A stretch of DNA of 64,000 nucleotides, taken from an uncultured Verrucomicrobia subdivision 3 bacterium. GTDB lineage: Bacteria; Verrucomicrobiota; Verrucomicrobiia; Limisphaerales; UBA11358. The stretch covers positions 40,729 to 104,728 of the forward strand of contig CAIXUZ010000071.1 in the NCBI GenBank assembly GCA_903922735.1, in the 5' to 3' direction. The notes under the pieces were generated by a model. The model worked only from the letters and a program-made list of their open reading frames with translations, searched no databases and was not told the origin of the DNA. How positions within the stretch are numbered: position 1 is the stretch's first letter; each line of letters opens with the position of its first letter. The translations under genes were made by a program, and so were the position numbers. Positions 35,737 through 45,547 of this stretch are shown here, in pieces.

Positions 35737-38025
35737 TTACTGAAGTTGCTGGAGCAAACTGGCCGCTTCGGTAAATCTCGGATTCAACTCCAGCGCCCGT
35801 CGGGCGGCGCTACGGGCTTCGCTGATTTGTCCAAGTTGCGCGTGAATGGTGGCGCGGGCGTAGGGAATGCGTGGGTCTCGGGGGTCGGCGGATTCGGCGG
35901 CGAGCAGGGCTTGGATGGCGCCGCTCGGATTGCCGGCGGCGTTGCGCGCGAGTCCCAGATTGTAGCCGGCGCGGGCGTGGTGCGGGTCAAGTTTCACAGC
36001 TTCTTCCAGTTCGGGTAATACTTTGCTCGACTCGCCCAGTTCGTTGTAAGCGAGCGCCAGTTTGTAATGGAATTCTGCGTCCGTGGGCGCGAGTTTGACG
36101 GCGGTTTGCAGTTCTTTCACGGCCTCGCTGGCGCGCCCCATCTGGCTTAGCACCATGGCCAGTTCGTGCCGGATTCCCGGCGAATAAGGATCCCATTTCA
36201 CCGCCGTTTGGAAATGGGGCAGGGCGTTGGTCGGATCGCCGCGTTGTAATTCAAATACGCCGCGCTGCATCTGGCCGAGTGGTTGGTCGGCAATCTGGTC
36301 GAGGAAATGGAGATACTCGCTGCCCGCCAGCGAGTTGGTGTCCAGCGTCGCGACCAGGTGGCGGGCGGCTTCGATGCGGACGTTGCGGGAGCTGTCTTTT
36401 AATTTCGCTTGGAGCGCGTCTGCCACCTCGGGGTGTCCTTCCCGGGCCAGCGGTCCCAGCGCGCGCGCCGCCATTTGTCGCACCAGCGCGTTGGTATGAT
36501 TCAGCTGGCCGAGCAAGGCGGTGGCGACTTGCGGCTCATCGCTCCAGCGTTGCAGGAGATTGGCGGCCACGGCGCGCCAGTAGTCGTTGTCGTCCCGCTT
36601 CAGCATGTTGAGCAGCGGTTCCACCGCGCCGTCATCGCCTTGCCGGGCGCGGGCCACGGTTTGGGCGTGCTGGCGATAGGGGCGGTTCATGTTCGTGCCA
36701 TACCATTGCTCGACGGATTTTAAATTCCAGTCCGTTCCCTTCTCGGCGTGGCAGCGTTCGCAGGCGTTCGGGATGCCGTATTGTTTGGTCAGCAGCGGAT
36801 CCGGAATGGTGAGGCCATGATCGTGTCGCGGGTGCCGCTGCATGTAAACCGTGACCGGCATATGGCAGGCGACGCATTCGTTTCCTTTGCTGCCGGCGGG
36901 ATGATGGGAGTGTTCCTCTGGTTTGATGAGGGGCGCTTTTTGCAGGCCGCCCGCATGGCAGCGCTGGCACATGTCATTGCCGCGCAATCGCGGCAGGTGC
37001 AAGGCCCGCGGGTGGCAATCCAGGCAGGTCACGCCCGCCTGATGCATTTTGCTGCCCATGAAGGCGGTGAACTCGTAGTCCTCATCGCGAATCTGGCCAT
37101 CCGGATAAAACGTGTCGCCCTGATCCACGATGGTGAGGTCGTAATGATCCAGAAACGCGTCGCCCGGCTTGAAGTCGCCGGTCAATTCCGCCCGGCGGGC
37201 ATGGCAGGAAGCGCAGGCGTCCATGAGTTGATGGGGGGTTCGCTTCGGGGTGGTCGGGTCTTTCGAGTTCTGGTTGCGGTTTTGTTTTTGCCAGTCCACA
37301 TGCGCTTTGAGCGGCCCGTGGCAGGCTTCGCAGGTGACACTCATTTCCACCATCGTGGTGTGGTAAGTGTCGGTGCGGGCGTCGTAATTTTTCCGGGTGC
37401 GGGTGTTGTGGCACGCGGCGCACATGGAATTCCAATTCATGCCGCGTCCGGTCCAATGCCCCCACTCGCCCGGCTTGCGGTCCTCGTTGCCATAGACATT
37501 GAACCACTCGTTGGCTTTCGGATCCCACGCCGCCTCGGTGGCCTGTAAGCGTCCACCGGAGAAGGCGATTAGCGCCTGACGCAGCGGGACATTGGCGAGG
37601 ATGCGTTGAACGGGGAAAATTTCGTTGGTGCTTTGGAGTCCGGCGGTGATGATTTCGAAATGGCCGTTGCTCTGGCGGAAAGAAGTTTGCTGCGTGCCAT
37701 GCTTGAGCGTGCGTGCCGGCTCAAAGGCGGTGGCATCCCGCTTGGCGTCAGTCAGCCGTTCCGCCAGCCCGTGGCTAGATTTTGCCCAAAGGTTGTAAGC
37801 TTCTTCATGACACTCCTTGCAGCTGGCGGATCCGACATACGCGGCGAAAACCGCTTTTTCCGGTTCGAGCTTGAAGGTCGCATTGTGACTGATGCGGGAA
37901 ATGCCGGATTTCGTTGGCGCGTTTATCCGCCAAAAGATCACCGGTGTAATAAAAATCAATGCGGCAATCAGCAGCAGCCGGTTGGGGTGAGATTTTTTCG
38001 GCGCAGGTTTTGGGGTGGCGGACAC
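35737..38025 (-). CDS. octaheme c-type cytochrome fused to HEAT and TPR repeats
   Basis: A 762-residue protein with one N-terminal membrane anchor (LLLIAALIFITPVIFW, about 18-33). Eight CXXCH haem sites lie between ~70 and ~430: CKECH, CAACH, CEACH, CASCH, CLDCH, CQRCH, CVACH and CERCH. HEAT-like repeats follow (DDNDYWRAVAANLLQRWSDE, VRQMAARALGPLA), then about five TPRs (ALPHFQTAVKWDPYSP, AVKELQTAVKLAPTDAEFHY). The haem part resembles the cytochrome c554/octaheme family, used in periplasmic electron transfer. The repeats suggest a docking scaffold. Partner genes are not adjacent; the large cytochrome operon lies 11 kb away. Confidence 0.85.
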   Translation of the reverse strand: MSATPKPAPKKSHPNRLLLIAALIFITPVIFWRINAPTKSGISRISHNATFKLEPEKAVFAAYVGSASCKECHEEAYNLWAKSSHGLAERLTDAKRDATAFEPARTLKHGTQQTSFRQSNGHFEIITAGLQSTNEIFPVQRILANVPLRQALIAFSGGRLQATEAAWDPKANEWFNVYGNEDRKPGEWGHWTGRGMNWNSMCAACHNTRTRKNYDARTDTYHTTMVEMSVTCEACHGPLKAHVDWQKQNRNQNSKDPTTPKRTPHQLMDACASCHARRAELTGDFKPGDAFLDHYDLTIVDQGDTFYPDGQIRDEDYEFTAFMGSKMHQAGVTCLDCHPRALHLPRLRGNDMCQRCHAGGLQKAPLIKPEEHSHHPAGSKGNECVACHMPVTVYMQRHPRHDHGLTIPDPLLTKQYGIPNACERCHAEKGTDWNLKSVEQWYGTNMNRPYRQHAQTVARARQGDDGAVEPLLNMLKRDDNDYWRAVAANLLQRWSDEPQVATALLGQLNHTNALVRQMAARALGPLAREGHPEVADALQAKLKDSSRNVRIEAARHLVATLDTNSLAGSEYLHFLDQIADQPLGQMQRGVFELQRGDPTNALPHFQTAVKWDPYSPGIRHELAMVLSQMGRASEAVKELQTAVKLAPTDAEFHYKLALAYNELGESSKVLPELEEAVKLDPHHARAGYNLGLARNAAGNPSGAIQALLAAESADPRDPRIPYARATIHAQLGQISEARSAARRALELNPRFTEAASLLQQLQ

Positions 38026-38094
38026 AGGTTGAAGCTAACAAAGATTTCAGGCGGCTGACAACAAGACAAGTTTCGACCTCCTCACTGCCAAAAC

Positions 38095-39375
38095 TTATGG
38101 CGAGCTGGAAGTCTTTGAGTCAGGACGGACCGCCGCGTTGATCTCCACCGCCAACACCTGCCGGTTGCCGTCGCCGTTGTAGGTGAAGATCACCCATTTG
38201 CCAGTGGGATCAAAATGCACGTTGGGTTCGAGACGGTAATCCTGTTTTTGCATGTTGAAGAGCCGTTCCGGTTTGAGACGGTCGCCGTCACGACGGAAGA
38301 GCCAGATCCATTGTGGCCGGCCTTTGTCTTTTTCAACCATGCTGTGGAATCCGCCGTCGCCGCAGAACATGGAACCGTCGCGGCTGATGTTGTAATGGAT
38401 GGATTGTGCTTCGTCCGGAATCAGGAAACGCTTAACGCTTCCCGTTTTGACATCAACGCCCGCGATGAAAAAGCGCTGGTTGAAGGCATTGGTGCGGAGG
38501 GTCAGCTCAAACCAGACCACCGGTTGTTGCGTGTCCCAGAATTCATGAGTGACAATTTCCCGGCCGAGGGTCTGCGGATAAAGGCGTTTCAAACCCGTGC
38601 CATCGGCGCGGATGAACCACATGCGGTCCTTGACCGGGTCGGTCGCGGCGGAAGACTCGCGGCAAAATTCAATCAGGTTTGGGTCGTGCGGGCTGAACTG
38701 GACATGGCCCAGCCAGGCGTTGGTGGTGTGGATGTCGCGGATCACACCATTGTCAATGCCGATGGTCAGGATGTGGTTGGTGAGCGCCAGCCGGGCGAAG
38801 GCGTCCCAGCGTTGCTCCCGGGTATATTGGTTGAAATGTTTGCCGAGGTCGTCGGCATAGGCGGTGGCCAGCAGGGTTTCGTTGGCGTTGATGGACAGGT
38901 TTACCCCGTAAAGGTTATCAAACGGCAGGCGGTCAGTGATCAGGCGATGCTTGCGCGAGTGGAGGTTCATGGCATAGATGGCGCCGCGATTGGTGTCCGG
39001 TCTTGAGAAGTAAAACACCTCCTGCCGGCGTTGCCCGACCACTTCGTAATAGGCGGTGTCGCGATCGGATAGCTGGATGGGAGCGCCATCGGGAACCGTC
39101 GTCTGAAATAAAAACTGGCCGCGGCCGGCGCTCGCCTTGAAAAGCATGTTGCTGGCATCAATGAACGGCTGCTGGTGAAAATAAAATCCCAGGCCGTTTC
39201 GCAGCCCGTGGGAAAGATTCACCACGCGATGGCCCGTGGCGGGGTCAATCCAGGAGCGGAGATTGTTGGTTGCGCCCGTTGGCGACGCTAGCGGTTGGGT
39301 GGGGAGCGCCGCCGCGCAGATTTGGCCGGCGATGGGCAGAACGATCAGCAGGGCGGATTTGATGCGGGATATCAT
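38095..39375 (-). CDS. oligogalacturonate lyase-like beta-propeller (PL22 type), secreted
   Basis: A 426-residue protein with a signal peptide (AALPTQ). A propeller pattern begins with DPATGHRVVNLSHG, FYFHQQPFIDASNMLFKAS and IYAMNLHSRKHRLIT. The His-rich motifs of PL22 lyases appear: WLGHVQFSPHDPNLIEFCRE, IVTHEFWDTQQPVVWFELT and PNVHFDPTGKWVIFTYN. Candidate metal ligands are His in GHVQFSP, THEFW and the C-terminal NVHFD. PL22 cleaves digalacturonate from pectin. A TolB-like sensor is the alternative, but the THEFW block favours PL22. Confidence 0.75.
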   Translation of the reverse strand: MISRIKSALLIVLPIAGQICAAALPTQPLASPTGATNNLRSWIDPATGHRVVNLSHGLRNGLGFYFHQQPFIDASNMLFKASAGRGQFLFQTTVPDGAPIQLSDRDTAYYEVVGQRRQEVFYFSRPDTNRGAIYAMNLHSRKHRLITDRLPFDNLYGVNLSINANETLLATAYADDLGKHFNQYTREQRWDAFARLALTNHILTIGIDNGVIRDIHTTNAWLGHVQFSPHDPNLIEFCRESSAATDPVKDRMWFIRADGTGLKRLYPQTLGREIVTHEFWDTQQPVVWFELTLRTNAFNQRFFIAGVDVKTGSVKRFLIPDEAQSIHYNISRDGSMFCGDGGFHSMVEKDKGRPQWIWLFRRDGDRLKPERLFNMQKQDYRLEPNVHFDPTGKWVIFTYNGDGNRQVLAVEINAAVRPDSKTSSSP

Positions 39376-39575
39376 TGGTTAAAATGGTGGTTGGCTTGGG
39401 GTTGGGGTTTTGAAGGTTTTAACCCCTGGGTTTTCTAAACAATGCTGGCCATAAAGTCTGAATTTTGTCGCTTAATAGCATGGCGGCGTCGCGGCTGCCA
39501 GTTCGTTTTGTCAGTCGGTCGATGTAATTTGGACTCGACCCCGCCGCCGCAAAAGCTGAGTTTAACCAAACTGCT

Positions 39576-41522
39576 ATGAAGCCGTCATCACCAATTCAAG
39601 GTTGGAGGAAAATTTGTTTTGCCCTCCTGGTTGCGTGGGCGTCGGTTCGCGCGGGCCACGGCGCCGCGCCTTCGGGCAAACCAGATGCGGTGCTTCAGGA
39701 AATGGTCCCGGCGGTTAAGTTGCTTGACCAGCTGGCCCGGCAGTTCGATGCCGACCACGACCAGACCCTTTCGCTGCCGGAGCAGCAGTCAATGATCGCC
39801 CTTGTCGCGGAAAAAAACGGCGAACCGTGGGGCGATCGCCTGAAAAGATTTTTCACCGTTGCCGACCTCAATCGCGACGGCAGCATTGATCTGGCCGAAT
39901 GGACCCGGGCCGTTGCCCAGGTCCGACAACTGGCCGACAAGCCGGCCAAGGCTCCGAAGGCGCGAACTGTCCGGATCGCCATGAGCGACGGTATTCAACT
40001 GGCAACCGATGTTTATTTGCCGGCGGGCGACGGGCCGTTTCCGGTGGTGTTCTCGCGCACACCCTATAGTCGTGTGAAAGCCAATGAAGGCGCGGCCCAT
40101 TTTGCCGCCGCCGGTTACGCCGCCGTGGTGCAGGACATGCGCGGACGGTTTGATTCCGAGGGCGAGAACCTGCCGTTCATCGGCTGCGGTTGGAACGAAC
40201 ATCGGGACGGCGTGGACACGATTGAGTGGATCAAGCAACAAAAATGGTGCAACGGCAGGATTGGCACCATTGGCGGTTCAGCGGGGGGGATTACCCAGAA
40301 CCTGCTTGCCGGTGCGGCGCCCGCTGGCCTGCAGGCGCAATACATTTCCGTGGCGGCGGCGGATTTGTATTCGGATGTGAGCTACCTCGGCGGTGCATTC
40401 CGCAAGGCCGATGTGGAAAATTGGCTGGCCAACAATCAATTTGATCCACAAGCGATCAAAATCAACCACGCGCATCCCAACTACGACGACTATTGGCGGA
40501 AGTCCGACACCACGTTGAAGTTCGCTCAAATGAACGTGCCCGCCGTGCACATCGGCGGTTGGTTCGATATGTTTGCGCAGGCGACCATCAACGAATTCGT
40601 GGGGCGCCAGCATCTCGGCGCGAATGGCTCCCGTGGCGCGCAAAAGCTCATCCTGGGACCATGGACGCATGGCATCGGTAAAATGCCTGCGGGCGAACTG
40701 ACGTTTCCCCAGGCGAACAGGGTTCCGGAGCAATACAGCTCGGGTCGGTGGTTTGATCATTACCTGCGCGGCGCCGACAACGGCGTCGAGCAAGAACCTG
40801 CCGTTGCCTATTACGTTATGGGCGACACCATCACCCCCGGAGCGCCCGGCAACGAATGGCGTTACGCCGCGGACTGGCCCGTTCCCGCCCGGGAAACCTC
40901 AGCCTACTTCACCCGCGAAGGACAACTCACCTTCCAGAAACCGACCGCCAGTGATGACGCGCGCGTCAAATTCACCTTTGATCCCATGAACCCTTGCCCC
41001 ACCGTTGGTGGCAATAATCTCACCCTCGGCCGCGGTCCGATGAACCAAAACAAGATTGAGTCGCGCAGTGACGTCGTCCTGTTCACCAGCGCTCCGCTCG
41101 CCGAACCGATCGAAGTAACCGGGCGGGTGAAAGCTAAAGTGTTTATCGCCTCCTCCGCCGTGGATACGGATCTTTCGGTTCGACTGTGCGACGTGTATCC
41201 CGACGGGAAAAGCTATCTTATCGCCGAAGGCATCCTTCGGTTGCGCCATCGCAACTCTCTCGAGAAGCCAGAATTGCTCACGCCGGGCAAAATGGAGGAG
41301 GTGACTGTGGATTGCTGGTCAACGAGCATTGTCTTCAACCGAGGCCACCGCCTCCGCGTCGCCGTTACTTCCAGCAATTTCCCGCGCTTTGACTTGAACC
41401 CCGGCACCGGCCGGCCCTGGACTGACTCGGGCCCGCAGGTGACGCAAATGAACGTCATTTATTGCAATGCGACGCATCCCTCGCAAATCGTCTTGCCCAT
41501 TGTTCCGCTAGCTGGCAAGTAA
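39576..41522 (+). CDS. CocE/NonD-family alpha/beta hydrolase with N-terminal EF hands
   Basis: A 648-residue exported protein. After the signal peptide (GHGAAP) come two EF-hand loops, DADHDQTLSLPEQ and DLNRDGSIDLAEW. The X-Pro dipeptidyl-peptidase/CocE catalytic region follows: DVYLPAGDGPFPVVFSRTPY, VVQDMRGRFDSEG, the nucleophile elbow GTIGGSAGG (Ser) and LILGPWTHGIG (His). The C-terminal jelly-roll runs VTGRVKAKVFIASSAVDTDL ... GHRLRVAVTSSNFPRFDLNP. It hydrolyses an ester or amide outside the cytoplasm, and calcium may tune it through the EF hands. It opens a plus-strand group that continues to the GH1 gene. Confidence 0.85.
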   Translation: MKPSSPIQGWRKICFALLVAWASVRAGHGAAPSGKPDAVLQEMVPAVKLLDQLARQFDADHDQTLSLPEQQSMIALVAEKNGEPWGDRLKRFFTVADLNRDGSIDLAEWTRAVAQVRQLADKPAKAPKARTVRIAMSDGIQLATDVYLPAGDGPFPVVFSRTPYSRVKANEGAAHFAAAGYAAVVQDMRGRFDSEGENLPFIGCGWNEHRDGVDTIEWIKQQKWCNGRIGTIGGSAGGITQNLLAGAAPAGLQAQYISVAAADLYSDVSYLGGAFRKADVENWLANNQFDPQAIKINHAHPNYDDYWRKSDTTLKFAQMNVPAVHIGGWFDMFAQATINEFVGRQHLGANGSRGAQKLILGPWTHGIGKMPAGELTFPQANRVPEQYSSGRWFDHYLRGADNGVEQEPAVAYYVMGDTITPGAPGNEWRYAADWPVPARETSAYFTREGQLTFQKPTASDDARVKFTFDPMNPCPTVGGNNLTLGRGPMNQNKIESRSDVVLFTSAPLAEPIEVTGRVKAKVFIASSAVDTDLSVRLCDVYPDGKSYLIAEGILRLRHRNSLEKPELLTPGKMEEVTVDCWSTSIVFNRGHRLRVAVTSSNFPRFDLNPGTGRPWTDSGPQVTQMNVIYCNATHPSQIVLPIVPLAGK

Positions 41523-41672
41523 AAGGAAATCTCTGGTTTCATGGGGCGACGGCTGGTCCGGCCCCAGTAAAACTTAACCGGTTATGAGAATTGAACGTGT
41601 GACATCAATGGTTTACCGCTGGTTCATCGGCGCGGTCAGTCAACCGCCACTCCCGAAGCCGCACCCATCCTT

Positions 41673-42677
41673 ATGAAACCAACCTCCCTCCTCACCCTGG
41701 CTGCTTTGCTGTTGACTTCGAACGTCGTCCTTCACGCCGCCGGCTCTGACCGGATTGAACTCGTCGCTGGCGGTGGCGCAGCCGTTGAAGGCAAGCCCGC
41801 CAGGGAATGCAAAGTCAGCCAGCCATTCGGCATCGCGTTTGATCCGCAGGACAACATGTTCATCTGCGAATACACCGGCCGGTTGCTGCGAGTGGACGCA
41901 AAGTCGGGTGTGCTCACCGTGGTCACCCCCGCCCGGCCGAAAGACCCGCTGGGCAAAGCGGGGCCGGTATCCCTCGCGAGTTTTAACGCGCCGCATGATC
42001 TCGTCACCGATGCGGCGGGCAATCTCTTCATCGCTGACAGTCTTCATTTCGCCGTGCGGCGTGTGGATGTGAAGACGGGTGTCACAACGACGTTTGCCGG
42101 CACCGGAGTGAAGGAGTTGACCGGCGATGGTGGTCCGGCGGCAAACGCGGGACTCGATGGGGTCGCCTGTCTGTGCTTCAACCGCGATTATACGAAGCTC
42201 TATCTCGGCGGTTTCAGCCGGGCTATCCGCGTTGTGGACCTGAAAACCGGCATCATCAATACCGTTTCCGGCCTTGCCGGAAGCCGGGCGCAGGCCGTGG
42301 ATTCGAAGGGGAATCTTTTCATCGCGGCCACTCGTGGCGTCCGGAAATTGGGTGTCGATGGCAAATCTGTTCTGCTCGAAGACGCCGCCGCCGAGCCACC
42401 GCTGAAAGGGGTGAAACATCTCTGGGCCGATCACGATGATAACCTCCTCATCGCCGACGAAGGCAATAATCTCATTCGCATCTTTATCGTCGCTGAAAAG
42501 CGCCTGCTCACGCTCGCCGGCACGGGCGAGAAAGGCGGCGCCGGCGTTCTCGGGCTCGCCCTTGAATCGAAACTGAATCGGCCGCACGGTGTCACCACCC
42601 ATCCGCGCACCGGCGATATTTACATCGCCGATTCCTGGAATGATCGGGTGCTGCGAATCCCGTCGGCCAAAAAATAA
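41673..42677 (+). CDS. secreted NHL-repeat beta-propeller protein
   Basis: A 334-residue protein with a signal peptide (VLHAAGS). About six NHL-type repeats are visible: PFGIAFDPQDNMFICEYTGR, APHDLVTDAAGNLFIADSLH, AQAVDSKGNLFIAATRGVRK, VKHLWADHDDNLLIADEGNN and RPHGVTTHPRTGDIYIADSW. Such propellers bind ligands or proteins and can be lyases or lactonases; no catalytic residues are assignable. It lies 2 nt before the CE15 gene, so the two are co-transcribed and possibly act on the same glycan. Confidence 0.8.
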   Translation: MKPTSLLTLAALLLTSNVVLHAAGSDRIELVAGGGAAVEGKPARECKVSQPFGIAFDPQDNMFICEYTGRLLRVDAKSGVLTVVTPARPKDPLGKAGPVSLASFNAPHDLVTDAAGNLFIADSLHFAVRRVDVKTGVTTTFAGTGVKELTGDGGPAANAGLDGVACLCFNRDYTKLYLGGFSRAIRVVDLKTGIINTVSGLAGSRAQAVDSKGNLFIAATRGVRKLGVDGKSVLLEDAAAEPPLKGVKHLWADHDDNLLIADEGNNLIRIFIVAEKRLLTLAGTGEKGGAGVLGLALESKLNRPHGVTTHPRTGDIYIADSWNDRVLRIPSAKK

Positions 42678-42679
42678 TT

Positions 42680-43960
42680 ATGCGGCTTCCCCACCTCGCA
42701 ATCGCTGGCGTGGTCCTCATTCTGCTTGCCGTTGTTTGCCGCCCTGTCGGCATGGCTGCCGCTACCATCACCAATGAGGCGCAAGTTCCGCCTTACACCC
42801 TGCCGGATCCATTGATTTGCCGGGATGGGACCCGGGTGGCCAACGCCCGAATGTGGCGTGAGCAGCGGCGGCCGGAATTATTGCGCCTCTTCGAAAGCGA
42901 AGAGTATGGTAAAACCCTGTTGGGTCGGCCGGAGAAAATGAGGTTTGTCCTCCGCGAGGAAATGAAAGACGCGCGTGGCGGCCAGGCGACGCGACTGCGC
43001 GTGGGCGTTTTGTTTGAAGGCCGGGAGGAGGGCCGGCAGATGGAGTTGCTGGTTTATCTGCCCAATCAGGTGAAAGGTCCCGTGCCGGTCTTTCTCGGGT
43101 TCAATTTCGACGGCAACTATACCACCACCGACGAGCCGGACATACCTTTGCCGAAGCACTACGCGATGGGTCTTTATGCCAATCGTCTGATAAAAAATAT
43201 TCCCACCGAAGCCGGGCGCGGAATCCACAAGTCCATGTGGCCATACGATCTGGCGCTGGCGCATGGCTATGGCGTCGTCACGGCGGGCTATGGCGAAGTT
43301 GAACCGGATGCCAACGGCCGCTGGCAGGAAGGTCCGCGCGGGCTGGGTCCGGAACCGGGAGCCAAGGATTGGGGTTGCATCGGCGCATGGGCGTGGGCTT
43401 ACAGCCGGGCGCTGGATTATCTGGAAACCAATCCGCGCGTGGATGCCAAACGTGTGGCGTTGATCGGCTTCAGCCGGCTGGGCAAGACGGCCCTGTGGGC
43501 CGGAGCGCAGGACGAGCGGTTTGCTTTGCTGGTCTCCAATAATTCCGGTGCGGGCGGGGTGGCGTTGCATAAGCGGATATTCGGGGAGACGGTCGCCAAC
43601 CTGACGGGCAACCTGGGCCGCTGGTTCTGTTCGGATTTTCGCCAATATGCCACCAATGAAGCGGCTCTGCCGATCGATCAGCATGAGTTGGTCGCGCTCC
43701 TCGCGCCCCGGCCATTGTTGATTGTCAGCGGCACCGGGGATCTCTGGTCCGATCCCAAGGGGGAATTTCTGGGCGGCCTCGGCGCGGACCCGGTCTATCG
43801 TCTGCTGGGCACCGACGGGTTGGCGCAAAAGGAATGGCCGGCACCCGGTCAATTGGTGGATAGCCGCATCGGCTATTTCATGCACGCCGGCCGACATGAT
43901 GTCACTCTGGAAGATTGGCAGGCCATGGTGACTTATGCCGACAAATATCTGAAAAGGTAA
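42680..43960 (+). CDS. glucuronoyl methylesterase-like CE15 enzyme
   Basis: A 426-residue exported protein (signal peptide ending GMAAAT). The CE15 signature GFSRLGKTALWAGAQDERF carries the nucleophile Ser. The acidic/oxyanion block NNSGAGGVALHKRIFGE and the catalytic His in YFMHAGRHDVTLEDW are present. CE15 enzymes cut the ester between glucuronic acid of xylan and lignin. The NNSGAGG block lacks the Cys of the commoner SGCGG form, so the acidic residue may come from the later position seen in other bacterial CE15. It starts 2 nt after the NHL gene. Confidence 0.85.
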   Translation: MRLPHLAIAGVVLILLAVVCRPVGMAAATITNEAQVPPYTLPDPLICRDGTRVANARMWREQRRPELLRLFESEEYGKTLLGRPEKMRFVLREEMKDARGGQATRLRVGVLFEGREEGRQMELLVYLPNQVKGPVPVFLGFNFDGNYTTTDEPDIPLPKHYAMGLYANRLIKNIPTEAGRGIHKSMWPYDLALAHGYGVVTAGYGEVEPDANGRWQEGPRGLGPEPGAKDWGCIGAWAWAYSRALDYLETNPRVDAKRVALIGFSRLGKTALWAGAQDERFALLVSNNSGAGGVALHKRIFGETVANLTGNLGRWFCSDFRQYATNEAALPIDQHELVALLAPRPLLIVSGTGDLWSDPKGEFLGGLGADPVYRLLGTDGLAQKEWPAPGQLVDSRIGYFMHAGRHDVTLEDWQAMVTYADKYLKR

Positions 43961-44026
43961 AATTCCGGATGATCACGCAAACGCGTCTCGACTTGCGAAT
44001 CTTCGTATCATAATTATTAACTTCAA

Positions 44027-45547
44027 ATGAAAGACCACCAATCGATTCCCACCGTGCTGACCAGTCGGCGTAATTTTCTTTCCAAGACTGCCGGACTGGC
44101 GGCCGCGGTAGCCGCCGCCGGGGTGCCCGCTTCCATTGCTTCTGCCAGGCCGGCCCGGATGGCAAAATCGTTGCCGGACGATTTCTCTTTTCCGCCGGAT
44201 TTTTACTGGGGCGCGGCCACTGCCGCTTATCAGATCGAAGGCGCGGCGAACGAGGATGGGCGCAAGCCGAGTGTCTGGGATACTTTCTGCCGGATTCCCG
44301 GGCGGGTAAAAAATGGCGATACCGGCGATGTGGCGTGCGACCACTATCACCGTTTCGAAGCCGATGTGAAGCTGATGGCCGAGCTGGGCATCAAGCATTA
44401 TCGGTTCGGCATTTCCTGGCCGCGCATCATTCCCGACGGCCGCGGCGCGGTGAACGAGAAAGGCGTGGATTTTTATCGTCGCCTCACCGACACCTTGCTC
44501 CAGCACGGCATCACGCCGCATGCTACGTTGCTTCATTGGGACAGTCCGCAGGCGCTGGAAGACCGTTATGGTTCGTGGCGCAGCCGTGAGATGGCCAAGG
44601 ACTTCGCGGAGTATTGCAGCCAGACCGTGAAGCGGCTCGGCGACCGCATCACCGATTGGATGACGATCAACGAGATTTATTGTTTTACCTACATGGGTTA
44701 CGGCGTCGGCCAGGTGCCGCCGCATGCGCCCGGCACCATTGTCAAATCTCGTAAGGAGGTTTTGCAAACCGTTCATCACGCTCTGCTCGCGCACGGATTG
44801 GGCTGTCAGGCTATTCGCGCCGCGACCCCTAAACCTACCCGCGTGGCGCTCGTGGTGAATTTTGAATCTTATATTCCCGTCATCGAAACGCCGGAGAATA
44901 TCGAAGCCGCCCGGAAAGCTTTTGTCAGTGAGGAACACAACGGCACCGTGCTCGTGCCTGCGCTCACCGGCGCTTATAACGCGCAAGCGCTTGAGGCCCT
45001 GGGGGCCGATGCCCCGGACATTCAAGCCGGCGACATGAAAACCATCGGGCAGCCGCTGGATGTGCTCGGCTACAACATCTACACCGGTTCCTATGTTCGC
45101 GCCGCCGCCAACGCCCGCGGGTATGAGATTCTGCCGCTGCCGCGCGAATATCCGCAGATGCATATGCCGTGGCTTAACTTTGTTCCCGAATCGCTTTACT
45201 GGGGCGTGCGGATGGTTTCCGAGGCGCTCGGCAAAAAGAGTCTGCCCATCCTCATCACGGAAAACGGTTGCGCCACCGACGACACCGTGACGGCCAAAGG
45301 CGAGGTTCTGGACTTGAGCCGCGTGATGTATCTGCGGTCCTATTTGCGAAACGCGCATCGCGCCGTCAGCGAAGGTTACCCGTTGAAAGGCTATTTCCAC
45401 TGGAGCCTGATGGACAATTTTGAATGGTCCTGGGGATACACGCGCCGGTTCGGCATCACCCACGTTGACTATGCGACGCAGCGGCGCACGCCGAAGCAGA
45501 GCTTTCGCTGGTATCAACAAGTCATCAAGGAAAACCGTCTGCTCTAG
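44027..45547 (+). CDS. Tat-exported GH1 beta-glucosidase
   Basis: A 506-residue protein. The N-terminus has a twin-arginine signal (SRRNFLSKTAGLAAAVAAAG). The GH1 barrel follows: FYWGAATAAYQIEGA, HYHRFEADVKLMAELGIKHY, RFGISWPRIIPDG and LLHWDSPQALEDRYGSW. The acid/base Glu is in WMTINEIYC and the nucleophile in ILITENGCATDD, and YFHWSLMDNFEWSWGYTRRF ends the barrel. GH1 normally reads TxNEP, but here it is NEI; the Glu itself is kept. It cleaves terminal beta-glycosides in the periplasm after folding in the cytoplasm. Confidence 0.9.
   Translation: MKDHQSIPTVLTSRRNFLSKTAGLAAAVAAAGVPASIASARPARMAKSLPDDFSFPPDFYWGAATAAYQIEGAANEDGRKPSVWDTFCRIPGRVKNGDTGDVACDHYHRFEADVKLMAELGIKHYRFGISWPRIIPDGRGAVNEKGVDFYRRLTDTLLQHGITPHATLLHWDSPQALEDRYGSWRSREMAKDFAEYCSQTVKRLGDRITDWMTINEIYCFTYMGYGVGQVPPHAPGTIVKSRKEVLQTVHHALLAHGLGCQAIRAATPKPTRVALVVNFESYIPVIETPENIEAARKAFVSEEHNGTVLVPALTGAYNAQALEALGADAPDIQAGDMKTIGQPLDVLGYNIYTGSYVRAAANARGYEILPLPREYPQMHMPWLNFVPESLYWGVRMVSEALGKKSLPILITENGCATDDTVTAKGEVLDLSRVMYLRSYLRNAHRAVSEGYPLKGYFHWSLMDNFEWSWGYTRRFGITHVDYATQRRTPKQSFRWYQQVIKENRLL

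Noticed and set aside
43973..45520. 515-codon minus-strand frame opposite the GH1 gene
   Set aside because: The plus strand has unmistakable GH1 motifs; this is an antisense shadow.
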